Assembly (NCBI RefSeq): GCF_000485595.1
Contig: NW_014577070.1
Coordinates: 1,052,089-1,077,088 of the forward strand
Reading direction: 5' to 3'
Source of the DNA: Priapulus caudatus
Lineage: Eukaryota; Priapulida; Priapulimorpha; Priapulimorphida; Priapulidae
Length of the DNA stretch: 25,000 nucleotides
The first letter of the stretch is position 1. Every line of letters starts with the position of its first letter. Below the pieces are notes generated by a model. The model was not told the origin of the DNA. It made no database searches and saw nothing but the letters and a program-made list of their open reading frames with translations. A program made the position numbers and the translations under genes. Positions 1 through 25,000 of this stretch are shown here, one piece after another.

Positions 1-33
1 TCTCTCTCTCTGTGAGTGCGTGCGTGTGGGTGT

Positions 34-90
<57 letters not shown>

Positions 91-257
91 TGTGTGTGTG
101 CGTGTGTGTGTGTCGCTCTCACTCTCACTCACTGCCTGATTCTCTTCCTACCCCCTCTCTCACGCTATGCCTCCCTCTCGCACTCTCTACTATCTCCCTT
201 TCTCTCTTTTTTCTCTCCGTCTCTCTCTCGTTCGCTTTCTATTTCTATGCCTTACAG
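1..257 (+). repeat. (GT)n microsatellite and pyrimidine-rich tract
   Basis: A nearly pure GT run covers about 24-118. A CT-rich tract of mostly C and T runs to about 245. Long open frames here in several phases are by-products of the repeats. The tract ends in TATGCCTTACAG, which would work as a splice acceptor. Confidence 0.95.
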
Positions 258-391
258 TGGAGGTCCTCGTGTGTTCCTCCCGTGTGATAACGGAAATGGG
301 ACATGCAGAAAGCCATAAATGTCCCAGAGCTGTTATTCTTCGTCGTACTGGGATTTTTGTATTTGTATTTAAAATCGGATTATCCAAGTAA
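258..391 (+). other. Possible terminal exon, weak
   Basis: An acceptor-like pyrimidine tract and CTTACAG lie immediately upstream. The longest frame has 43 codons (from GAG at 260) and stops at 389-391. An AATAAA polyadenylation-type signal lies 100 bases further, at 491-496. The peptide is not recognisable. It could be the last exon of a gene to the left, or chance. Confidence 0.18.
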
Positions 392-1017
392 AATAATTTA
401 GTTTTAGTATTAATGGTTTACACATTTACTGTAGCCTTGCATGTTAGTATTAAATTATTATGTACTATATTGGTGAATTGTCAACTGTAAAATAAACGAC
501 GTGCCTCCGCGATAGGTCAGGCCAGTTATTTTTATCGTAGTATTTGATGATTTGATTTTGGCTGATTAACATGTTTACGAAATCATTATGCTGTGGGTTT
601 TATTAAATCAGTAAAAATCATTTTAAATTGACATTTTGAGTTTGCATTTTTCCCCGTGGAGCTAAAGCCCGCCGCACACGCTGTGGAACTTGCTGCGTCC
701 ACTTAATTACAGTTTGTGATCTACATACATCTTTGTCTTTTTCTGTCATGATTGCTTCGAATAATTAATTATTGCCAGAAGCCAATGATTAATATAGAAA
801 TGCGTAACAGGTGTGGCAGAATATTAATATAACATCAAGATATACCACATCTCTACCAATCATGGATGATTTGAACGGAAAGAACTGCACAAGGAGTTCT
901 ATTCCGTTTATAAATAAAAATATCCGCGTTGAAATATATGCTAGAGGCGATGAATTCAGTCTTATCATTTCTTGTTAATGAAGAAAAACGTAACACACAC
1001 ATCTAAGATTAAAATCT
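392..1017. other. AT-rich DNA without recognisable genes
   Basis: Mostly A+T with no coding signal that I can support on either strand. The AATAAA at 491-496 is the only notable element. Confidence 0.6.
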
Positions 1018-1290
1018 TAAAATGGCAAGTATGGGTGAGTGCGTAACGTGTTGGACTGTTAGACAGTTGTCCTAAGTTCAATTCTTGCCGGGGAACAGAG
1101 TAAAATTTTCTGTTAACTGTTGGTAAGCAAAATGTAACACATAGATTGGATCCGACCATATAAGAAATGGTGAGTTTGGGTGCAAGCGTAGCGTGCTGGG
1201 CTGGTACTCAATAATTCCGGGTTCAAATCTTGTCAATTACCACGGAAAGATATTTTCGAGATGTTGTTAGGCGAAATGTAAACACAACTT
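1018..1290 (+). mobile_element. Tandem pair of tRNA-like SINE-type sequences
   Basis: Two diverged copies lie head to tail at about 1018-1143 and 1164-1290. Both open with AATGG..AGT..GGGTG..GCGTA(A/G)CGTG(T/C)TGG, resembling a pol III A box. Both carry a B-box-like AGTTCAATTCT (1075) or GGGTTCAAATCT (1219), and both go on to a related tail ending near AAATGTAA(A)CACA. This structure is typical of tRNA-derived SINEs. Neither copy folds into an obviously intact tRNA. Confidence 0.5.
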
Positions 1291-1321
1291 GACCATGACC
1301 ATGACTGTGATGTAAACATTT

Positions 1322-1526
1322 TGAAAATGGCTCAAGGATATGGCTTTGAGCTGCAGGCTGTGGCCTTGGCCGAGTTATGGAGCAATTTTAAAATTGGAAA
1401 ATGTAATGGCCTTGAGCCCAAGGCCATGGCCTTGAGCTCAAGGCCACTGAAAATTTTAGAAATGGGAAAATTGGTCGAGGCCACGGTCAAGGACAATGTC
1501 ACGGTCAAGGTCAGGTTCAAGGTCTA
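1322..1526 (+). repeat. AGGCC/AAGGTC-rich imperfect repeat
   Basis: The words GGCCTTGAGC, CAAGGCCATGGCC and GGTCAAGG recur in both orientations, giving local inverted symmetry around 1408-1446. The open frame across it contains a CAA run and is not convincing as a protein. It may be part of the SINE-like block to its left. Confidence 0.5.
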
Positions 1527-1529
1527 CGG

Positions 1530-1690
1530 AACAACAACTTCTACAACAACAACAACAACAACAACAACTACAACAACAACAACAACAACAACAACTCCTA
1601 CAACTCTCCTGCATTCTACTCTACTCTACTGCTCTATATTCTGCTCTACAGCTATATACAGCTCTACTGCTCCACTTTATTTTGCTCTAC
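1530..1690 (+). repeat. (CAA)n microsatellite followed by CTCTAC-type repeat
   Basis: An interrupted run of CAA triplets covers about 1530-1605. It is followed by degenerate copies of a CTCTAC/GCTCTA word to about 1690. Poly-Gln or poly-Thr frames here are repeat artefacts. Confidence 0.9.
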
Positions 1691-2672
1691 ATGTGGAGTT
1701 CGATCCCCACCACCGCAACCAGTGATTCACGTCAATGTACATTTTACTGAATTATGTAAAGCGATTTTAGTAAATAATAAATACCTCAGAGATTTTAGTT
1801 ATAGTATATTTATTACAAAGCATTTCAATCGTAAACGACGATATAGACATGAGAACACACGTGTGCAGAAACATGACATGCCAGCGAATAATTGTAACAA
1901 TACTTGTTTGTGAAATGCTAATTTGCTATGATTTTTATCTTAACGCACAATTTGTTTTACGACCACTATATTTTACCTGTTTCATGCTGTAATTTAACCA
2001 ATCTATCCACTAATAATATTTAAATAATGAAAATGTAAGAAATACATATAACTCTTTGTAAAGTGAATACAGTTAACTCTTGGTTTACGCGATAATCATG
2101 TTGTTTAGAATGTTCGCGCATATCAAAAATAGGTAAATCGAACCGATTAGGGGGTTAGGATATTGATGTGATCTTCTCTAATATCGTACCAGTGAAAACT
2201 TAGTGAAAACTTCTGCTGAGAACAGTGTACGCCTCTTGGTATCAGGAGTGAATGAAAACGAATGCTCTGTTTGAAATCATTTACGTAACTTTCGTTAATT
2301 TTTCGCAATGACTCCTGTTGGTATGTTTAACTCGTGTTGATTCTCCGTGTCCTCTCTAGTCCCTATAGGCGTTATTCATCTGGTTACAGCGAGGCGATTG
2401 GCACTGAAAAACAAATTTGATTGTTGGTGAGTATGGAGACTAGTGTTTGAAATCAACACACGGTATTAATTTTCCGTTAGTGCATTGTTCTAATATCATT
2501 TATATTATATATACCGGCTTTATAGTTATTCCTCACACTAGATGGCGGCAGGAGATCATATATTTACATATGCGCAACCACGGTCATGTGCCACATGCTG
2601 GCAGGGTACAGCGATAATAAAGTCATTTTACCCTTTTACTTTAATACGAGTTATTAAACCCGTAAAAAACTC
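1691..2672. other. Non-coding, AT-rich
   Basis: No coding region I can support. An ATGGCGGCAGG context at 2542 looks like a translation start, but the frame soon runs into the CT-rich tract. Around 2080-2155 there is a stretch resembling the ends of mariner/pogo-type elements, too weak to call. Confidence 0.5.
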
Positions 2673-2874
2673 GCGCTCTCTGTCTCTGTCTCTATTTCTG
2701 TCTGTCTATCTCTATCTCTATCTACCTTTCTCTCTCCGTCTATCCCCTTCTCGCCATCTGTCTCTCTCCCCAATTTCTCTCTCGCGCACGCGCGCTCTCT
2801 CTTGCTCTCCCTATCTCTCTGCATCTCTATACCATATCTATCTATCTATCTATCTCTCTCTCTCTCTATATATA

Positions 2875-2924
<50 letters not shown>

Positions 2925-3045
2925 AGTATTTCTCTCTCTCGCACGCGCGCGCTCTCTCCTTCCTCCTCTCTCTCTCTATCTATTCTCTCTCTCTCTCTCT
3001 TTTTCTCGCTCTCCATTTTTGCCATATCTCTCTCTCGTCTATTTT
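2673..3045 (+). repeat. Long CT-rich microsatellite tract
   Basis: Runs of TC, TATC and TCTG are mixed with GCACGCGCGCTC interruptions that occur in two or three copies (2784, 2940). The region is almost free of purines on this strand. The open frame across it is a repeat artefact. Confidence 0.95.
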
Positions 3046-3085
3046 ACTATCTATTCTTTCTTATTTTACTGTGTGGCCGGTGCAG

Positions 3086-3177
3086 ATTATACGAAACACA
3101 AAGCCGGTGACGAAGCTACCAAGCCTCTTTGTAGAGCTGTCGGCTTCAGTTACAAAGAAATGCTGTATGTTAACTAA
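3086..3177 (+). other. Possible small terminal exon, unrecognised
   Basis: After a pyrimidine-rich stretch ending GGCCGGTGCAG, an open frame encodes DYTKHKAGDEATKPLCRAVG and ends FSYKEMLYVN before TAA at 3175. Its amino-acid mix looks protein-like, unlike the repeat frames nearby. I do not recognise a family, and no polyadenylation signal is close. Coding status is unproven. Confidence 0.25.
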
Positions 3178-5042
3178 AACTGTAACGATAACTTCATATA
3201 ATGCATTTATTTATTTATTTATTTAAGATTATTTGCATATAATCTTCGCATGTACTACATAGCGTTATGATGACCCGTCTATCACCAGCAAGGCTTTAGT
3301 TAAATCTAATTAGACAATATTTTAGTTGCACAACCTTCAGTTAGATTATTCCTCTATCGGGAGTAATATAAAAACACAATTAGTAACGCGTTCAAGACCA
3401 CGTAAATGCGTACACTAACACGCTCAAGGACGCATTTAATTACTCATACTGGCTCTCTCATCAAATGTATATTCGTCACAATTTAAACTCATTAAAACGG
3501 CTATTCCGCACACGCTCTTAGCAACCTGTTTTGCAATAACACACTATTTCGTAATAAAAAAAGTAAAAAATTTTCATAGAACTCGCCATTTAACTAATAA
3601 AAATGATCAGCCTCTGTGGGCACTCGCAGCCATCTTATGAAATCAATTCACCACTTTTTAAATATGAATCATCAGTTTCTGTATAAGACTTGATTTTATT
3701 ACAAAAGTGGCGAGTTAATACGAAAGCTGTGTTTAATACAAACGTGGTCGTGGTTCTAACATGCACTTTCTTTGACATTTACTCCCAGAATTGATTCACT
3801 ATTAGAATTTTGCCTAAACACATCTTTTACACAACTCAAATGTATATCTTACATTACAAGAAAAATTCCCAATGCTTCCCATTAGAAATGTAAATTCCTA
3901 TAATAAAATTCATTAGGTAGTATGCTGTAACTTTATTTACATGAAATGTAATGTGCTCAAATAGTCGGACTAACAACCGACTAACTTTTTTAACTTTTCT
4001 TTAAATGAATTTTCGTTCCTTAATACTGCTATATTACGCTTGCCATTCTATGATATGTCGTGGCATTTTGCTGTTTAAATTTGATATTTTGTTTGCATTT
4101 TATGGTCCCGTAGATGATTTAGTTTGTTAGTTTATTCGTTAGTTTGATTTGATAATGTTTGGTGTTTAGTTTAAATATTTACCGTGTTCGTGGCCTATTT
4201 TATTTCGTGGACATTATTTTGTTGCAGAAATCAGGTTAAGCGGCTAAATGTTGAGCTTGTTCAACAAATATAGCGCAAGTGACAAACCTCTATATATATG
4301 AATATCTACTTGTGCTCGCCACGCGAGACATTATTTGATGAGAGATCGATACCGTTGACAGATATTTAGGTTGATCGAATTAGGCGTCAGATTTAGGTTC
4401 GTGCGATACGACTGGTATTCCGACAACGTGTATCCTCAACGACACATCATTACGGACCAAATTGCCCTTCAGTAGAGGCCACATGCGTCCCCACTGATAT
4501 AAAGGCCCTTTACTATCGCGTTCATCTTAGCTCGCCTGTTTACGAGGCGAGAGCTTTGTAACGGATAGTTTCAGCATTGCCGGCTGAATGGTCCACTTCC
4601 TTCTTCCGTGTGCCAATTGTTTCGGCGTTTTGTTTTTCTCATACCAGAGAGATGATCCGTGGAAATGTAAGAAATCGCGAAACCACAGAGTCTTAGTTGT
4701 ATGAGTAGTATAGTCCAGCATTATAGTAATTACAATATCACAGCTGCCTACGTTGTAAACGTAATAGAGGGGAAATGTCCTGTGAGCAAATATGTAGAGA
4801 ATGTATGGCGATAATCCGAATCAGAAGTCATCTCGCGTTCAGTAGACTGTTCATTAAATCGAATACGTATAAGACAGGCAATTACATGCGTTTACTGCTA
4901 TTGCTGTATTTATGATTTATCAATTCAGAAAGCACTGCGACGTGCTCATGCCGCTAATATACGTCATTATTCGGCACAATCCGATTTGCTTAATAAATTT
5001 TCGGTTACTGTTGCGCTTTCCTAACTAGATTGCCTAACTTAC
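3178..5042. other. AT-rich DNA, no supported gene
   Basis: A short (TTTA)n run lies at about 3205-3226. On the minus strand around 4677-4700 a short open piece is followed by GTATGAG, donor-like, but it is too short to call. A small stem CTCGCCT/AGGCGAG flanks a 7-base loop at 4531-4551. Nothing else stands out. Confidence 0.5.
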
Positions 5043-5217
5043 AATCGGCGAATTATGCTCGACCGGCTTCTGTATCCGTTCCTGATAGGCAATCAGAATG
5101 CCGTTGTTGTCGGCTGCCGGCTTTAGGGTCATGCATGGATTGGAAATGTTCGTACCGTATATAGAGGCATATATACCAGTTAAATACTTCGAAGTCTTGT
5201 GGTCCATGACCAAGAAT
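5043..5217 (-). CDS. Candidate internal exon of an unrecognised minus-strand gene
   Basis: On the minus strand a 175-nt open segment lies between an acceptor (CAACTTAG) and a consensus donor (GTAAGTTAG). It encodes about 58 residues, including FLVMDHKTSKYLTGIYASIY and GTNISNPCMTLKPAADNNGI. Composition is balanced and free of repeats, and the borders give phase 2 in and phase 0 out. I cannot name a family or find partner exons with confidence. It could be one exon of a gene transcribed away from DUOX, or chance. Confidence 0.35.
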
Positions 5218-5308
5218 CTAAGTTGACTCATCGACAATGAACATTTAAATCGCATTTCAGTTTATGGATGACAATTAACGGGTTAAACAGCGGGCGAACG
5301 CCATATAT

Positions 5309-5441
5309 GTTTAGAAGGAATGCGTGTATATGCGTGGACGGAGAGGGAAGGTGTCTGTTTAGAAGCAATGCGTGTATGCGTGGACGGGGAGAAAGGGTGT
5401 CTGTTTAGAAGGAATGCGTGTATATGCGTGGACGGGCAGGG
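5309..5441 (+). repeat. Minisatellite, three copies of about 46-48 bp
   Basis: Copies start at 5309, 5357 and 5403 with GTTTAGAAG(G/C)AATGCGTGTAT, followed by GCGTGGACGG and a GA-rich tail. The copies differ by a few bases. Confidence 0.9.
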
Positions 5442-5520
5442 ATAACGCATATAGGAGGGCGGTTAGGTACGTGACACCGCGCGCGCCAGCAACAGCGTAC
5501 GTGCTGCCGTGCGCGTACTA

Positions 5521-5570
5521 CAGACCTGTTATACTCACGTAGCTCCAGACCTGTTATATTCACGTAGCTC
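5521..5570 (+). repeat. Direct duplication of 25 bp
   Basis: CAGACCTGTTATACTCACGT plus AGCTC is repeated immediately with a single C-to-T difference. On the minus strand each copy contains CTACGTGA(G/A)TAT, resembling a duplicated splice donor, without a supported exon. Confidence 0.9.
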
Positions 5571-6110
5571 CAGCGTAATCCCTAAAGTAAAGTCTGATAA
5601 CCGCAGACAACTCGAAAGGGTGTTTTCTGTCTGATTCACGCTGGCACGCTTGTGAATATCATACTTGTATAAATAGCATGCTAAATGTTTAACCCAACAC
5701 ACGCTAATTTAGCTATGTTTAATCGCCATGCAAAGACTTCTCCGTGCAGTTTGTACGGATTCTATGCTTGTATTAAAACAATTGGCACAATAAAGCTACC
5801 TACCGCGTAGATTGCCTGAAATTCTAAGCATTATTACTGTCTATATCATAACAGACCTTTATTAATAGCGTGTGCTGTCATCGCAGGCTTAATTCCCTGC
5901 TTCTATTCTGTAATTACTTTCAACAAATTTCTGGCCTACTGCAAAACAGCACCGTTCACTAGAAATGTGTGCGCTAGCATCGCACGCATTTGATTGGCAA
6001 ACATGTGTCGAAGTCGCCAGTGAATGGTGGTGTGAATGGAATGAAACTAGTTAGTACTAAATTAATGTTAAGACTAACACTAAGACTAATTTCAATTTTG
6101 ACAACAGACT
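5571..6110. other. Non-coding stretch upstream of DUOX exon 1
   Basis: No signal-peptide exon could be supported here, although the missing first DUOX exon could lie in or upstream of this stretch. No promoter elements are convincing. Confidence 0.5.
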
Positions 6111-6119
6111 TAAGCGTAA

Positions 6120-6500
6120 CATTACACATGGTGAAAATGCTTGGTTATGCACTAGAAATGCTGTGTAACGTACGTTGCGGAAACGCCTACGTGTAACGTT
6201 ACAACAATGATGGGTTTCGAACTAGAAATGCTGTGTCACGATATTATGGAAATGCCGTGTAACGCTATAAAAATACTGTAGCGTTACAGCAGTAATGGGT
6301 TACACATTAACAACATGTTGTGATACGATGCGGATAAGCCATGTAGCGTTACATAAATGCTATGTAACGTTACTGAAACGCTATATAATTATATTATATA
6401 GAAAATAATTATATTAAAATATATTAAATATATTATAATGTTACAAAATCCTGTGCAACGTTAAGAATGCCAGGTTACGCCCTAAAATGCAGTGTAACAT
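6120..6500 (+). repeat. Degenerate dispersed-tandem repeat, about 20-bp word
   Basis: Variants of AAATGCTGTGTAACGTTAC recur many times with substitutions and spacers. They are interrupted by an AT-only stretch near 6385-6435. It ends about 100 bp before the first DUOX exon found. Confidence 0.75.
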
Positions 6501-6596
6501 GCGACTCTCATTTAGGTCAGGTTGTTTTGGAATGTAATATTTGAGTGTTGAATTTTTTTAAATGTGTTTGAAATATACATTTGTTTTATTTGGCAG

Positions 6597-23809
<17,213 letters not shown>

Positions 23810-23924
23810 GTAAGTATTGTTGAAATTTTCGTCGAAAGTAAGTAAGTGAAAGAAAAGTGATTGCAGTGAAACTACCGCAGCCGTAGATTCTCTCCACGTG
23901 TTGTTAAAGCGGATGTACCGTGAG

Positions 23925-24145
23925 TAGTCGGAAGTCATATGAGAGTGCGGACTGAAGCTATACAGATATAAATTGTAGAATCACTTCACTCGCTATGGAC
24001 ACTGATTTAGTCGGAAAGTAATGTGAGAGTGCGAACTGAAGCTACATATATGTATATTCACTTCACTCGCTGAGGATACTGACTTTATTTAGTATTTAGT
24101 TTGAAAATACTATGCGAGTGCAGACTGAAGTCATACACCAATGAG
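23925..24145 (+). repeat. Tandem repeat of about 84 bp, two and a half copies
   Basis: AGTCGGAA(A)GT..T..GAGAGTGCG(G/A)ACTGAAGCTA..TCACTTCACTCGCT occurs at 23925 and 24009. A partial third copy (GCGAGTGCAGACTGAAG) lies near 24112. It lies in the intron after exon 22. Confidence 0.85.
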
Positions 24146-24759
24146 TGATGTTACGGGATAGAGGCGTCTATACATGATGAAAAATCGCCCGGGTTGTGAG
24201 TCCATGCGATGCGAAACCACGTTAAAATTCGCGTTTTTAGGTTTTTTTTAAATTCCACATCTGACACCAGCATGTTGGATTGATTCAAACTTGAATCGCT
24301 GCGCAGACTCAAAAGTTTGGTTTATTAAACTCTATAACAGGTGGCCAAAACTTTTTATATCAAACCGCATGTAAGTAACTTCGCGAGTTAGCGTAACGAC
24401 GACTAAACTTACCATGACGACTAAACCGCGTTCGATTGCCAACAACAAGACGTAGACTCAAGCCGGGAAATTCTCTCCGGGTAAAAAAAACTCGTGTTTT
24501 CTCAAAGCGGCGTTTAGTCGCCGTCGTTAAGAAAACACGCGGGTTTTTTGTACACCCAGCGGCGGGTTTTCAGAACTGGTATTTTTCGAAGCAGCGGGTT
24601 TTGTAATGATCGTGACAGCGCCGCATGCCTCTAATGAGATTACTAGTCTATAGTCGTGTCTCGCTGAGGGCTACGCACCGTACGTGCGCGGCGTGGCGGA
24701 TAGGTGGCGCCATAATCACCGGTGCTCGGCCTGCTGCGTGTCTTGCATCACAGCAAGAG
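24146..24759. other. Intron after exon 22, no exon seen
   Basis: No next DUOX exon found. An imperfect stem joins the A-run and CTCGTGTTTTCT at about 24483-24503 to AGAAAACACGCGGGTTTTTT at 24530-24549, around a GCGGCGTTTAGTCGCCGTCG core. This may be a transposon relic. Confidence 0.5.
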
Positions 24760-24846
24760 AGAGTGTGAGAGAGAGAGAGAATGGGGAGATGGAGAACTAG
24801 AGAGAGCGAGGAGGAGAGGGGCAGTAGGGCAGACGGATAGATAGAC

Positions 24847-24890
<44 letters not shown>

Positions 24891-24960
24891 CAACAGACAA
24901 GATCAGAACAGACAGACAGACAGACAGACAGACAGACCAGACAGAGACAGAGCAGACAGA

Positions 24961-24995
<35 letters not shown>

Positions 24996-25000
24996 CAGAC
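24760..25000 (+). repeat. (GA)n and (GACA)n microsatellites, running off the window
   Basis: GA-rich sequence from about 24760 passes into GACA tetranucleotides from about 24842. Irregular breaks occur around 24890-24912 and 24935-24963. The same tetranucleotide type, on the other strand, occurs at 17032-17160. Confidence 0.96.

Noticed and set aside
1018-1290. Intact tRNA genes
   Set aside because: Only promoter-box-like words are present; no full cloverleaf with paired acceptor stem can be drawn.
2080-2155. Sequence resembling the end of a mariner/pogo-type element
   Set aside because: No matching opposite terminus or target duplication could be found; the likeness rests on a general impression.

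Overview
The window is eukaryotic and almost certainly from an invertebrate animal. It carries spliceosomal introns with GT..AG borders, many long dinucleotide and tetranucleotide microsatellites, minisatellites, a miniature transposon, and one large intron-rich gene. There is no sign of bacterial operons, CRISPR, rRNA or an intact tRNA. The protein is closer to the insect Duox type, as I know it, than to vertebrate DUOX1/2. The phylum cannot be fixed from this window.

The central object is a dual oxidase (DUOX) gene on the + strand, from about 6.6 kb to 23.8 kb. I could place 22 exons. For 21 of them the splice sites and codon phases join correctly. Together they encode about 980 residues: the extracellular heme-peroxidase-like domain (6597-18043), a Cys-containing linker and the first transmembrane segment (18829-19901), the cytosolic region with an EF-hand pair (20304-22806), and the second transmembrane segment (23637-23809). 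The signal-peptide exon and promoter were not found upstream. The remaining NADPH-oxidase part (other heme-binding helices, FAD and NADPH domains) must lie beyond 25000.

Layout: 1-3085 is low-complexity and repeat DNA, including a tandem pair of tRNA-like SINE-type sequences and a CAA tract. 3086-6596 is mostly AT-rich DNA with a few weak candidate exons, the best at 5043-5217 on the minus strand, plus small tandem repeats. 6597-11057 holds DUOX exons 1-4, with a Harbinger-like MITE in intron 1. About 11260-13850 is a 33-bp minisatellite followed by a stretch that looks like uncorrected long-read sequence; exon 5 sits there and is broken by apparent indels. 14071-23809 holds clean exons 6-22. 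23810-25000 is intron, ending in GA and GACA repeats.

I see no new multi-gene system. The most useful observations are the probable assembly-error patch that breaks the exon carrying the proximal heme-histidine motif, the degenerate second EF-hand, the substituted distal peroxidase residues, the MITE with perfect 48-bp inverted repeats, and two adjacent perfect palindromes.
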